Assembly (NCBI GenBank): GCA_947630505.1 | Contig: CANRHV010000018.1 | Span: 1-42,281, forward strand | Reading direction: 5' to 3' | Length of the DNA stretch: 42,281 bases | Source: an uncultured Monoglobus sp. | GTDB taxonomy: Bacteria; Bacillota; Clostridia; Monoglobales; Monoglobaceae | In this document: one piece after another, positions 24,542 to 32,775 of the stretch | Position numbering within the stretch: position 1 is the first letter of the stretch | How the letters are laid out: the number at the start of each line of letters is the position of its first letter | Notes under the pieces: generated by a model | Seen by the model: the letters and a program-made list of their open reading frames with translations, nothing else | What the model was told of the DNA's origin: nothing | Databases searched by the model: none | Translations under genes and position numbers: made by a program

Positions 24542-24570
24542 TTGACAAAAATATAAAAGTAATATATAAT
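24542..24570 (+). promoter_or_regulatory. Promoter of antitoxin RNA, copy 2
   Basis: TTGACA (24542-24547), 17-bp spacer, TATAAT (24565-24570), full consensus. Sequence from the -10 to about 45 bases downstream matches the copy-1 antitoxin start. Confidence 0.88.
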
Positions 24571-24576
24571 AATCAT

Positions 24577-24671
24577 AGAAAGAGAAACGGCAGAGCGTAA
24601 AAACGGTCAGCCGCTTCGGTTAGATTTATAACAACCGCACCTGTCGGCTAAACTGGGGGCGGTTGTTTTTT
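24577..24671 (+). ncRNA. Probable antitoxin RNA, copy 2
   Basis: About 95 nt ending in the terminator AACAACCGC (24630-24638) / GCGGTTGTT (24659-24667) and T-run, just over the toxin stop codon. It is antisense to the 3' part of the toxin mRNA. Its GGCAGAGC-GTAAAAACGG segment repeats, in the opposite orientation, the toxin mRNA leader. Confidence 0.7.
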
Positions 24672-24756
24672 ATTGCACCACTGTTGCAAAAATTGCAAAT
24701 AACACAATTATTGCGAGCAATGCAACGAATACCTTAAAAAATAAATTTCTCATCAT
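24670..24756 (-). CDS. Probable type I toxin: 28-aa hydrophobic peptide, copy 2
   Basis: On the - strand ATG 24756 to TAA 24670: begins MMRNLFFKVFVALLA, then I-I-V-L-F-A-I-F-A and ends VVQ. Same length as copy 1 with mostly conservative changes. AAGGAG is 8 bases upstream; ATG 24762 is too close to it. The leader again holds an SD-hiding arm: CACTCCTTCT (24811-24802) against AGAAAGGAGTG (24773-24763). The locus is inverted relative to copy 1 and lies between SLH gene 3 and oadA. Confidence 0.72.
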   Translation of the reverse strand: MMRNLFFKVFVALLAIIVLFAIFATVVQ

Positions 24757-24928
24757 CGACATCACTCCTTTCTTTTGTCTTTAACACGGTGATATGTGTT
24801 TAGAAGGAGTGAAGCGACCAACCGTCCTTACGTTTCTATCTCTGCCCTTTACGATCACGCGTTTTATTCGCGCAAAGGTGTTTCTCCGCGCGGAATACTC
24901 CGCACTTGCAGTTTTTGCTGCCAAATAT

Positions 24929-24957
24929 ATAATACCATATTTTTACAAAATACTCAA
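24929..24957 (-). promoter_or_regulatory. Promoter of type I toxin mRNA, copy 2
   Basis: On the - strand TTGAGT (24957-24952), 17-bp spacer, TATTAT (24934-24929), followed by ATATTTGGCAG as in copy 1. It predicts a leader of about 165 nt. Confidence 0.75.
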
Positions 24958-24990
24958 GTAACATTTGCGTTACAAAAAAATCGTCAACAC

Positions 24991-25023
24991 AAAAACGGAC
25001 AGAAAAACTTCCTGTCCGTTTTT
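24991..25023. terminator. Intrinsic terminator after oadA
   Basis: AAAAACGGACAG (24991-25002) pairs perfectly with CTGTCCGTTTTT (25012-25023), loop 9. On the - strand it ends the decarboxylase operon 20 bases after the last stop. Confidence 0.88.
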
Positions 25024-25044
25024 AATATTTTATTATGAGAAATT

Positions 25045-26442
25045 TTATATCGGATGGGTCATGTCGCTGTAGTCCACCATGTCTTTGTCGATTTTATATT
25101 TATCGGCTTTTCTCTGCTCAAAGAACTTTACCGCCACCTGCTCAAACAGCGCGTAGGACAGCACGTCCTCGGGCTGCTCGGTCCACTCGGCGCACTCCTT
25201 TTTGAGCTTTTTGAGCTCGGGCTTTATAAGGTCGGCCGGGCGGCATTTGATGGCCTTCTCGTTTCCGATGATCTTTTTTCTGAATGTCTCGTCGATGGGC
25301 ACCGGCGTTCTGCCGTACTCGCCCTTGCATATGCCTTTGGTCTCTTTGGTGACCATTTTGTATCTCTCGCCCATCAGCACGTTGAGCACCGCCTGAGTGC
25401 CGACGATCTGGCTCGTTGGGGTTACCAGCGGGGGATAGCCCAGGTCCTTGCGCACTTCGGGCACCTCTTTTAATACCTCGTCGAGCTTATCCTCTTTGCC
25501 CTGCTGCTTGAGCTGGGAAACCAGATTCGACAGCATTCCGCCGGGAACCTGATACTTGAGCGTGTTGATGTCAACGCCCAGCACCTTGGTGTCGAGCAGA
25601 CCGCTTGCGAGATATTTTTCGCGCAGGGGCTTGAAATACTCGGCGATCTCGGTCAGCAGGCTTAGGTCTATGCCCGTGTCGTACTGAGTGCCCTGCAGCG
25701 TGGCTACCAGAGGCTCGGTGGGCGGCTGCGACGTGCCCAGAGCCAGCGGAGACAGCGCGGTGTCGACCACGTCGACTCCCGCCTCGATCGCCTTTAGATA
25801 AGTCATCGAGGCCACGCCGCTGGTGTAGTGGGTGTGGAGCTGTATCGGCACCTTGACCGCCTTTTTGAGCTTTTTGACAAGTTCGTACGCGGTGTAGGGC
25901 GTCAGCAGTCCGGCCATGTCCTTTATGCAGATCGAGTCGGCTCCGCAGTTCGCGTACTCCTTCGCAAGCTTTACGAAATAGTCTGTGTTGTGCACCGGGC
26001 TGATCGTGTATGAGATAGCCGCCTGAACGTGGCCCTTCTCCTTTTTGGTGGCGTTGATCGCCGTCTGGAGATTACGCACGTCGTTTAAGGCGTCGAATAT
26101 TCTGATTATATCTATGCCGTTTGCGATCGACTTTTGAACGAAGTATTCCACCACGTCGTCGGCGTAGTGGCGGTAGCCCAGCACGTTCTGGCCGCGGAAA
26201 AGCATTTGCAGCTTGCTGTTGGGCGCGGCTTTTCTGATTTTTCTCAGGCGCTCCCACGGGTCCTCGTTGAGAAAGCGCAGGCACGCGTCGAACGTGGCGC
26301 CGCCCCAGACCTCGAGCGAGTGGTAGCCCGCCTTGTCCATCAGAGGCAGAGCCGGAAGCATCTCGTCGGTAGTCATTCGGGTCGCGATGAGCGACTGGTG
26401 CGCGTCGCGGCATATAGTTTCGGTAATTCCAACTTTTGCCAT
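25045..26442 (-). CDS. oadA: Oxaloacetate decarboxylase alpha / pyruvate carboxyltransferase subunit without biotin domain
   Basis: 465 residues: HMGL-like carboxyltransferase barrel (1-300) with TETICRDAHQSLIATRM, LEVWGGATFDACLRFLNEDPW, FRGQNVLGYRHY and IKDMAGLLTP including the metal and substrate residues, then the conserved helical C-domain (NTLKYQVPGGMLSNLV, GYPPLVTPTSQIVG). It lacks the C-terminal biotinyl domain of many OadA proteins; that function is on a separate protein (27798-28187). It can exchange carboxyl between biotin and pyruvate/oxaloacetate. Last gene of the operon, after oadB. Confidence 0.9.
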   Translation of the reverse strand: MAKVGITETICRDAHQSLIATRMTTDEMLPALPLMDKAGYHSLEVWGGATFDACLRFLNEDPWERLRKIRKAAPNSKLQMLFRGQNVLGYRHYADDVVEYFVQKSIANGIDIIRIFDALNDVRNLQTAINATKKEKGHVQAAISYTISPVHNTDYFVKLAKEYANCGADSICIKDMAGLLTPYTAYELVKKLKKAVKVPIQLHTHYTSGVASMTYLKAIEAGVDVVDTALSPLALGTSQPPTEPLVATLQGTQYDTGIDLSLLTEIAEYFKPLREKYLASGLLDTKVLGVDINTLKYQVPGGMLSNLVSQLKQQGKEDKLDEVLKEVPEVRKDLGYPPLVTPTSQIVGTQAVLNVLMGERYKMVTKETKGICKGEYGRTPVPIDETFRKKIIGNEKAIKCRPADLIKPELKKLKKECAEWTEQPEDVLSYALFEQVAVKFFEQRKADKYKIDKDMVDYSDMTHPI

Positions 26443-26476
26443 AATATTATCCTCCTAATCGGTTGGTATTCTGAAT

Positions 26477-27739
26477 TTAAGCGAACATCGCGAGGAAAAC
26501 TCCCGCCGCCACCGCGCTGCCTATAACGCCGGCAACGTTGGGGCCCATAGCGTGCATGAGCAGGAAGTTCGAGGGGTTCTCCTTTTGGCCGACCTGCTGC
26601 GAAACTCTCGCGGCCATCGGCACCGCGGAAACGCCCGCCGAGCCGATGAGCGGATTGACCTTGCCGCCCGTGAGCTTGCACATCAGCTTGCCGAGCAGCA
26701 GTCCGCCCGCCGTGCTGAAACAGAAGGCGATAAGGCCCAGAAGCACAATTCCCAGAGTGGCGGGGGTCAGGAATGTCTCAGCCTTGGCCGTGGCTCCGAC
26801 CGTGAGCCCCAGAAATATCGTGATGGTGTTCATAAGTCCGTTTTGCGCGGTCTTTGCCAGTCTGTCGGCAACGCCGCTCTCTTTTATCAAATTGCCCAAC
26901 ATGAGCATTCCCACCAGAGCGACCGCGTCGGGCACGATAAGCGCCACAACGATTGTAACGATTATCGGGAACAGGATGCGCTCGGTCTTGGTGACCGGCC
27001 TCAACTGCTCCATAACGATCGAGCGTTCCTCTTTGGTCGTCATGAGCTTCATTATCGGGGGCTGGATAACCGGGATAAGCGCCATGTAGGAGTACGCCGC
27101 GATGGCTATCGCGGGGAGCAAAGCGGGCGCCAGAGTCTTTGTCACGTATATCGCGGTGGGGCCGTCGGCTCCGCCGATTATGCCTGTCGACGCGGCCTCG
27201 TTGACGCCGAACCCTATCGAGGGTATCAGCGCGCCCATTGCCAACGCGCCCAGGAACGTGATAAACACGCCGAACTGCGCCGCCGCGCCCAGAAGTATGC
27301 TCTTGGGGTTGGCGATAAGCGGGCCGAAGTCGGTCATGATTCCGATGCCGAGGAATATCAGCGGCGGATAAATTCCGAGCTTCACGCCTAAGTACAACAG
27401 ATCCAGCAGTCCGCCCTCGGCGAAAATACGCTGTATGTCAAGGTGCCCGTCGATCATATACTGCGGGTCGGTGAAGAACTCGGTGTGCATAAGTATTGCG
27501 CTTGAGTTCCAGAACATCGGCAGATTTGTCAGAAGCACGCCAAAGGCGATGGGGAGCAGCAGCAGCGGCTCGAACTTCTTGACTATCGCCAGATAAAGAA
27601 GCAGGCACGCGATGGCTATCATCAGCGGCGTTCCTATTACCTCAAGAAAATTCTTTCCCGAGGCGACCGCTGTCGTCATGTTGTTTATCAGCGCCGCGAT
27701 GCCGGTACTTCCTAAAAAGCTTGAAAAAGCGTCTAACAC
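26477..27739 (-). CDS. oadB: Sodium-pumping decarboxylase beta subunit
   Basis: 420 residues, about ten membrane helices. Decarboxylates carboxybiotin and pumps Na+ outward. Family motifs: FLGIGIMTDFGPLIANPK, GIIGGADGPTAIYVT with the Na+-binding aspartate, GLTVGATA, LIGSAGVSAVPMAARV and the end MHAMGPNVAGVIGSAVAAG. Start GTG 27739 with AGGGTGAT 5 bases upstream. Confidence 0.94.
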   Translation of the reverse strand: MLDAFSSFLGSTGIAALINNMTTAVASGKNFLEVIGTPLMIAIACLLLYLAIVKKFEPLLLLPIAFGVLLTNLPMFWNSSAILMHTEFFTDPQYMIDGHLDIQRIFAEGGLLDLLYLGVKLGIYPPLIFLGIGIMTDFGPLIANPKSILLGAAAQFGVFITFLGALAMGALIPSIGFGVNEAASTGIIGGADGPTAIYVTKTLAPALLPAIAIAAYSYMALIPVIQPPIMKLMTTKEERSIVMEQLRPVTKTERILFPIIVTIVVALIVPDAVALVGMLMLGNLIKESGVADRLAKTAQNGLMNTITIFLGLTVGATAKAETFLTPATLGIVLLGLIAFCFSTAGGLLLGKLMCKLTGGKVNPLIGSAGVSAVPMAARVSQQVGQKENPSNFLLMHAMGPNVAGVIGSAVAAGVFLAMFA

Positions 27740-27797
27740 AAAATCACCCTTTCGTTGTTTCGATTTGATTTAAGTATGTTTCTCGCAGGAATTTTGT

Positions 27798-28187
27798 TTA
27801 GCCGATCGAGATCAGCGGATCGCCGGTGTTGACGGCAGCACCCTGAGAGGTACATACCGCGGCGATCTTGCCCGCCTTGGGCGCCACGATCTCGTTTTCC
27901 ATCTTCATTGCCTCTAAGATGCAGACCACGTCGCCCTCGTTTACGGTGTCGCCCGTGTTTACCTTTACCGCGACGATAGTGCCGGGCATGGGCGCCTCGA
28001 CCGTGGTCGCGCCCGCGACGGGAGCCGCGGCTGCCTGAGCGGCGGGGGCGGGCGTCGGAGCGGGCGCGGCGGGCTTGGGAGCCGGAGCCGCGGATCTGGG
28101 AGCGGGAGTCTGAGCCGCCGCCTCGGCGACCTCCTCCACCTCTACTTCGTATGTTGTTCCGTTAACGGTCACATTAAATTTTCTCAT
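27798..28187 (-). CDS. Biotin carrier protein of the decarboxylase complex
   Basis: 129 residues: short N-terminal strand domain, an Ala/Pro-rich flexible linker (about 25-60), and a biotinyl domain with the modified lysine K95 in EAMKMENEI. It shuttles CO2 between the carboxyltransferases and the membrane beta subunit (gamma/MmdC-type). 28 bases after oadG. Confidence 0.94.
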   Translation of the reverse strand: MRKFNVTVNGTTYEVEVEEVAEAAAQTPAPRSAAPAPKPAAPAPTPAPAAQAAAAPVAGATTVEAPMPGTIVAVKVNTGDTVNEGDVVCILEAMKMENEIVAPKAGKIAAVCTSQGAAVNTGDPLISIG

Positions 28188-28215
28188 AATATTTTCCTCC
28201 TAACATAGTTATTAG

Positions 28216-28596
28216 TTAATACGTCGAGTTTATTACGTCCTCAAGGCCGGCTTTGTTCCATTCGGGGGACGCGTTTCCTACCCTGCGGTAGGATTTTATG
28301 TTCAAATGATATGTCGATGTGCTGTAGGCTGCGGCGATCGCTGCGGTCAGCACGGCCACAAGCTCGCCCTCGTCGATCGGCGCGGGCTCCGCCTTATTTT
28401 TATCCGTCTTACGCGCGGCGGGCAATGCCTTGCTCTCAGCCGCGGGCAACGCCTTGGCAGCCTTGGCCGGCTCTTTGTAAAATATCGCCTTGAACGCCAT
28501 GAGCACCAGCATAAGTATAACCAGAACGCCGAACACTATGGCAAGGCCCACTACTGTGACCTGAAGGCCCTCGGCCAGCGCTTCACCGATAGTCAT
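28216..28596 (-). CDS. OadG/MmdD-family small membrane subunit
   Basis: 126 residues: one membrane helix (about 15-38, VVGLAIVFGVLVILMLVLM), then an A/K/P-rich linker and a short C-terminal domain (AVLTAAIAAAY ... YRRVGNASPEWNKAGLEDVI). This matches the delta/gamma assembly subunit that holds carboxyltransferase and carrier on the beta subunit. It lies between mmdA and the carrier gene. Confidence 0.88.
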   Translation of the reverse strand: MTIGEALAEGLQVTVVGLAIVFGVLVILMLVLMAFKAIFYKEPAKAAKALPAAESKALPAARKTDKNKAEPAPIDEGELVAVLTAAIAAAYSTSTYHLNIKSYRRVGNASPEWNKAGLEDVINSTY

Positions 28597-28644
28597 AACT
28601 CAAGTCTCCTTTCGGTTTGATCTCTGTTTATTGTAAATCTCTGT

Positions 28645-30186
28645 TTACAGCGGAATATTTCCGTGCTTTTTGGCGGGTCTTGTCTCGCGCTTGCCGGCGA
28701 GCATTTCAAGAGCGCTTATTATGCGCGGGCGGGTCGAGTCTGGCTCGATCACGTCGTCCACATATCCGCGGGCGGCCGCCACATAGGGATTCGCAAACTT
28801 GTCGGTATATTCCCGTATCTTCTCGGCGCGGGTCGTTATCGGGTCGTCGGAATTGGCTATGTCTCTTTTGAATATAATGTTCGCCGCTCCCGATGGGCCC
28901 ATGACCGCGATCTCCGCAGTGGGCCACGCGAACACCATGTCCGCGCCCAGGTGCTTGCTGTTCATAGCGATATACGCGCCGCCGTAGGCCTTTCTGAGTA
29001 TAACGTTGATCTTTGGCACGGTCGCCTCCGAGAAGGCGTAGAGCAGCTTGGCTCCGTGGCGGATAACGCCGTTGTGCTCCTGATTGACGCCGGGCAGATA
29101 GCCGGGAACGTCGGTAAAGGTGACGAGCGGGATATTAAAACTGTCGCAGAAGCGGACAAACCTGGCCGCCTTGTCGGACGAGTCGCAGTCCAGCGAGCCC
29201 GCCATGAACTTGGGCTGATTGGCGATTATGCCTATTGTCTTTCCGTTCATTCTGGCAAAGCCGATCACTATATTCTGCGCGAACTTTTCGAAAACCTCAA
29301 AAAAGTCGCCGCTGTCGACCACCTCGCGTATCACGTCGCGCACGTCGTAGCCCTTGTTCTCGTCCTCGGGGACTATCTCCTCAAGTTTGTCCGAAAGCCT
29401 GTTGAGGTCGTCGGCGCAGGCGTATACCGGAGCGGTCTCAAGATTGTTGCCCGGCAGGAACGAGAGCAGACGCTTGAGCTCCGCGAAGCACTCGGCCTCG
29501 GTCTTAAAAGCCTTGGCCGCCACACCGCTCTTGGTCGCGTGGGTCGCGGCTCCGCCCAGCTCCTCAAAGCTTACGTCCTCGCCCGTGACCGACTTTACGA
29601 CCGCAGGGCCCGTGATGAACATCTGGGCCGTGTTTTCAACCATAAATATAAAATCACAGATAGCGGGAGAATACACCGCGCCGCCCGCACAGGGGCCCAG
29701 AATCAGCGAGATCTGGGGCACGACGCCCGAGGTCAGCGTGTTTCTCAAAAAGATGTCTCCGAATCCCTTGAGCGCGTCTATGCCCTCCTGGATCCTGGCG
29801 CCGCCCGAATCGTTGATGCCGACGATCGGAGCGCCCATCTTTGCCGCCATTTCCATGACCTTGCAGATCTTGGCCGCGTGCATCTCGCCGAGCGAGCCGC
29901 CGATGACCGTGAAGTCCTGGGCGTAGGCGTAGATCAATCTGCCGTCCACCGTGCCGTAGCCCGTCACGACGCCCTCTCCGGGGGCGTCTGTATTCGCCAT
30001 GTTGAACTCGCTGCATCTGTGCTTAACAAACGCGTCGATCTCCACAAAGCTGCCCTCGTCAAAAAGCATGTCAAGCCTTTCGCGGGCTGTCATTTTGCCG
30101 CTGTCGTGCTGCTTTTTGATCTTGCCGTAGCCGCCGCCCTGCTCGATCGCCGCGCGCAGGCTCTGCAAATCCTCTGTCTTACTCAT
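28645..30186 (-). CDS. mmdA: Acyl-CoA carboxyltransferase (methylmalonyl-CoA decarboxylase alpha type)
   Basis: 513 residues from ATG 30186 (GGAGG 8 bases upstream; the longer frame runs to 30219 into the rluB end). Crotonase-fold carboxyltransferase halves: MTARERLDMLFDEGSFVE, GGSLGEMHAAKICKVMEMA, GINDSGGARIQEGIDAL and, in the C-half, FTDVPGYLPGVNQEHNGVIRHGAK and KAYGGAYIAMNSK. It transfers the carboxyl of methylmalonyl- or similar acyl-CoA to biotin. With the carrier, OadG and OadB it makes a Na+-pumping decarboxylase; with OadA it could also make a transcarboxylase-like route. Confidence 0.92.
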   Translation of the reverse strand: MSKTEDLQSLRAAIEQGGGYGKIKKQHDSGKMTARERLDMLFDEGSFVEIDAFVKHRCSEFNMANTDAPGEGVVTGYGTVDGRLIYAYAQDFTVIGGSLGEMHAAKICKVMEMAAKMGAPIVGINDSGGARIQEGIDALKGFGDIFLRNTLTSGVVPQISLILGPCAGGAVYSPAICDFIFMVENTAQMFITGPAVVKSVTGEDVSFEELGGAATHATKSGVAAKAFKTEAECFAELKRLLSFLPGNNLETAPVYACADDLNRLSDKLEEIVPEDENKGYDVRDVIREVVDSGDFFEVFEKFAQNIVIGFARMNGKTIGIIANQPKFMAGSLDCDSSDKAARFVRFCDSFNIPLVTFTDVPGYLPGVNQEHNGVIRHGAKLLYAFSEATVPKINVILRKAYGGAYIAMNSKHLGADMVFAWPTAEIAVMGPSGAANIIFKRDIANSDDPITTRAEKIREYTDKFANPYVAAARGYVDDVIEPDSTRPRIISALEMLAGKRETRPAKKHGNIPL

Positions 30187-30215
30187 AAAATATGCCTCCT
30201 TCGGAAAATCGTTTT

Positions 30216-31064
30216 TCAACGGTGGGTTTTCTTTATTCCGTTGCCGCTGTAGCGCGGTTTCTTTTTCGGGCGGGCCTGCGCGGGTCTGCGCCGCTTGGCC
30301 GCCTTTTCGCCGTACATGTCATGGCTCTTCTCGCGGGACGACACCTTGCCGGTGCCTATCTTTTTGAGCATGTTGACCTCAGACTCCGAAAGTCTGCGCC
30401 ACTTGCCGAGCGGCAGGTGACCGAGCGCCAGCCCCGCCTCGCGGGTGCGCTTTAGGCGCTTGACTATGCAGCCCGTCGCCTCGAACATCTTTCTCACCTG
30501 GCGGTTCCTGCCCTCGTGGATCGTGATCTCGATCTTGGTGCCAAGCTGCGTCGCGCCGAGCACCGACACCTCGGCGGGGGCGGTGCGGCGGCCGTCTACC
30601 ACAACTCCGTTTCTGAGCCGCGTTATGGTCTGCATGTCGATCTTGCCGGTCACCTCGGCGATGTACGTCTTTTCCACATTGTTTTTCGGGTGTGTGATCC
30701 TGTAGGTCAAATCGCCGTCGTTGGTCAAAAGCAGCAGTCCCTCGGTCTCGTAGTCCAGTCTGCCGACAGGGTATATCCTGTCCGGAATGTCGCTGACAAG
30801 GTCCATCACGGTGTCGCGCTCCTTGTCGTCGCTGACCGTGGTGACGAATCCCGCCGGCTTGTTGAGCATGATATAAACGAGCTTACGCGCAGGGCGGACT
30901 TCCTCTCCGTCCACCGTCACGACGTCCCGGTCCTCCTCGACCTTGACGCCCATCTCGGCGACGGTCTCGCCGTTTACCGCGACTCTGCCGCTTTTTATGA
31001 TTTCCTCGCTGCCGCGCCGCGAAGCCACGCCGCAGTCCGCGAGATACTTTTGCAGTCTGACCAT
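30216..31064 (-). CDS. rluB: Ribosomal large-subunit pseudouridine synthase (RsuA/RluB family)
   Basis: 282 residues: S4 domain (1-60, RLQKYLADCGVASRRGSEEII), catalytic domain with GRLDYETEGLLLLTNDGDL (catalytic Asp in GRLD) and HEGRNRQVRKM, then a basic disordered tail (about 240-282, K/R/P-rich). It modifies 23S rRNA. It heads the decarboxylase operon, 29 bases before mmdA, with no obvious functional link. Confidence 0.92.
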   Translation of the reverse strand: MVRLQKYLADCGVASRRGSEEIIKSGRVAVNGETVAEMGVKVEEDRDVVTVDGEEVRPARKLVYIMLNKPAGFVTTVSDDKERDTVMDLVSDIPDRIYPVGRLDYETEGLLLLTNDGDLTYRITHPKNNVEKTYIAEVTGKIDMQTITRLRNGVVVDGRRTAPAEVSVLGATQLGTKIEITIHEGRNRQVRKMFEATGCIVKRLKRTREAGLALGHLPLGKWRRLSESEVNMLKKIGTGKVSSREKSHDMYGEKAAKRRRPAQARPKKKPRYSGNGIKKTHR

Positions 31065-31079
31065 AAAAATCCCCGTTCC

Positions 31080-31107
31080 GCGCTTTTGACGCGAAGATCA
31101 AAAGCGC
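31080..31107 (-). other. Leader hairpin of rluB
   Basis: GCGCTTTTGA (31080-31089) pairs with TCAAAAGCGC (31098-31107), a 10-bp stem in the 5' leader, 16 bases before the rluB start. No T-run follows, so it may affect stability or translation rather than termination. Confidence 0.55.
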
Positions 31108-31129
31108 CTTAAAAACACATTTGCGATAT

Positions 31130-31158
31130 ATTATAACTCATTTTCGCCTCAAATTCAA
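31130..31158 (-). promoter_or_regulatory. Sigma-A promoter of the rluB-decarboxylase operon
   Basis: On the - strand TTGAAT (31158-31153), 17-bp spacer, TATAAT (31135-31130). Leader about 58 nt. Confidence 0.8.
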
Positions 31159-31181
31159 CACGAACCGAGGCAAAAAAATAA

Positions 31182-31204
31182 CCGATTATATTTCATAAAA
31201 TCGG
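31182..31204 (-). terminator. Possible terminator of the MATE gene
   Basis: On the - strand CCGATT / AATCGG with an 11-nt loop followed by TTATTTTTTT. The stem is short. Confidence 0.5.
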
Positions 31205-31270
31205 CTATCTATTAGTATTTTTGTATAATTTTTAACAAGACGGCTTCTTATTCCTTAACAAGACTGTTTT

Positions 31271-32638
31271 TTATTCTTTAAAAGGAATACCGAGCTTTTT
31301 GAAGGTCCTGGCAAGGAACACCAGGCACAGCACTACGGCGGCTATCTCGGCGATCGGGAGCGACCACCATATAAGCTCGAGCCTGCCGAGCAGCGACAGC
31401 AGATACGCCGCTGGCGCCAGGATAACCAGCTGTCTTGAGACCGAGACCATCAGCGAGTACAGACCCTGACCCAGAGCCTGCAGCACCGACAGGGAGACAA
31501 TGCTGAAGCCCGCCGCCAGAAAGCTGATGCTGATTATGCGCAGCGCGGGAATTCCCATAGCGGTCATCTCGGGCGAGGCGTTGAACATCCACAAAAGCTG
31601 CCTCGGGAAGATCTGGAATATCAGAAATCCGACAAGCATCGCGGCCATGGCGTATGTAATGCTCAGGCGCATGGTCTTTATTATCCTGGGATATTTTTTC
31701 GCGCCGTAGTTGTAGGCTATGATCGGCACCATGCCGTTGTTTAATCCGAATATCGGCATGAATATAAAGCTGTTGAGCTTGAAGTACACGCCGTACACCG
31801 CGGTGGCGGTCGAGGTGAACGCGATGAGTATCTTGTTCATAATAAACGTCGTGAGCGAGGATATCGCCATCATCAGTATAGAGGGCAGGCCCACCTTGTA
31901 GATATTGGCGATAATGTCGAGCCGCGGCAGCATTTTCTTCAGGCTGAACCTCAGCTCCTTGTTGACCTTTATGTTGAAAACGATCGTCAGCAGCATGGCG
32001 ACTATCTGGCCCATAACGGTGGCGGCGGCCGCTCCGGTGACGCCCATTGCGGGCAGACCGAACTTGCCGAAAATGAATATCGGGTCGAATATTATGTTTA
32101 TGACCGCGCCGATACCCTGGGTTATCATGGTGTATATCGTCTTGCCCGTCGCCTGAAGCAGTCTCTCGCCCATTATCTGGCCGAACAGTCCGAACGAGAA
32201 TATCGCGACGACGCTCATGTATTGATAGCCGTACTGCACGATCTGAGGATCGCTCGTCTGTATGGTGAAAAACCTATGCGACATCGTAAGCCCGATAACA
32301 AGCATTACAAGCCAGTTGACGAGCGCCAGAAAAATGCTGACGCTTGCGGCCTTGTTCGCGGTCTTGAAATCCTTGGCTCCCAAGGATTTGGACACAAACG
32401 AGTTGACGCCCACTCCGGTGCCGCTCGCGATCGAGATCATGAGGTTCTGGACCGGGAACGCCAGCGAAACGGCGGTCAGAGCGTTCTCGTTGATCTGCGC
32501 CACAAATATGCTGTCGACTATGTTATAGAGCGCCTGAACGAGCATCGAAATAATGATAGGGAGCGACATGGTGATGAGCAGCCGATTGACCGGCATAACG
32601 CCCATCTTGTTCTCCCGCGCGGTGTTGTCTTTTGTCAT
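31271..32638 (-). CDS. MATE-family efflux transporter
   Basis: 455 residues from ATG 32638 (AAGGAGAG upstream), about twelve membrane helices in two MatE halves: PVNRLLITMSLPIIISMLVQ, YNIVDSIFVAQINENALTAVSL, and GINSFVSKSLGA-type loop as GVNSFVSKSLGAKD. Such proteins export drugs or metabolites with Na+ or H+ coupling; the substrate is unknown. Confidence 0.92.
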   Translation of the reverse strand: MTKDNTARENKMGVMPVNRLLITMSLPIIISMLVQALYNIVDSIFVAQINENALTAVSLAFPVQNLMISIASGTGVGVNSFVSKSLGAKDFKTANKAASVSIFLALVNWLVMLVIGLTMSHRFFTIQTSDPQIVQYGYQYMSVVAIFSFGLFGQIMGERLLQATGKTIYTMITQGIGAVINIIFDPIFIFGKFGLPAMGVTGAAAATVMGQIVAMLLTIVFNIKVNKELRFSLKKMLPRLDIIANIYKVGLPSILMMAISSLTTFIMNKILIAFTSTATAVYGVYFKLNSFIFMPIFGLNNGMVPIIAYNYGAKKYPRIIKTMRLSITYAMAAMLVGFLIFQIFPRQLLWMFNASPEMTAMGIPALRIISISFLAAGFSIVSLSVLQALGQGLYSLMVSVSRQLVILAPAAYLLSLLGRLELIWWSLPIAEIAAVVLCLVFLARTFKKLGIPFKE

Positions 32639-32667
32639 AAAATCTCTCCTTACTAAACTCCTATATG

Positions 32668-32696
32668 TATATAACACAATATATAATTTTTGTCAA
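32668..32696 (-). promoter_or_regulatory. Sigma-A promoter of the MATE gene
   Basis: On the - strand TTGACA (32696-32691), 17-bp spacer, TATATA (32673-32668). Back to back with the promoter of the MNT-HEPN gene. Confidence 0.8.
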
Positions 32697-32717
32697 CAGC
32701 CGAAAAAGACAAAAATA

Positions 32718-32746
32718 TTGACGGAGCGATTAAATTATGATAAAAT
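32718..32746 (+). promoter_or_regulatory. Sigma-A promoter of the MNT-HEPN gene
   Basis: TTGACG (32718-32723), 17-bp spacer, TAAAAT (32741-32746). The first ATG of the long frame (32737) lies inside this promoter, so the start at 32776 is preferred. Confidence 0.75.
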
Positions 32747-32775
32747 ATAGCCATAATGACATGGATGTGATAATT

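Noticed and set aside
24796-25038. Plus-strand 80-codon ORF
   Set aside because: It is the complement of the copy-2 toxin leader and promoter and crosses the oadA terminator; no protein-like composition.
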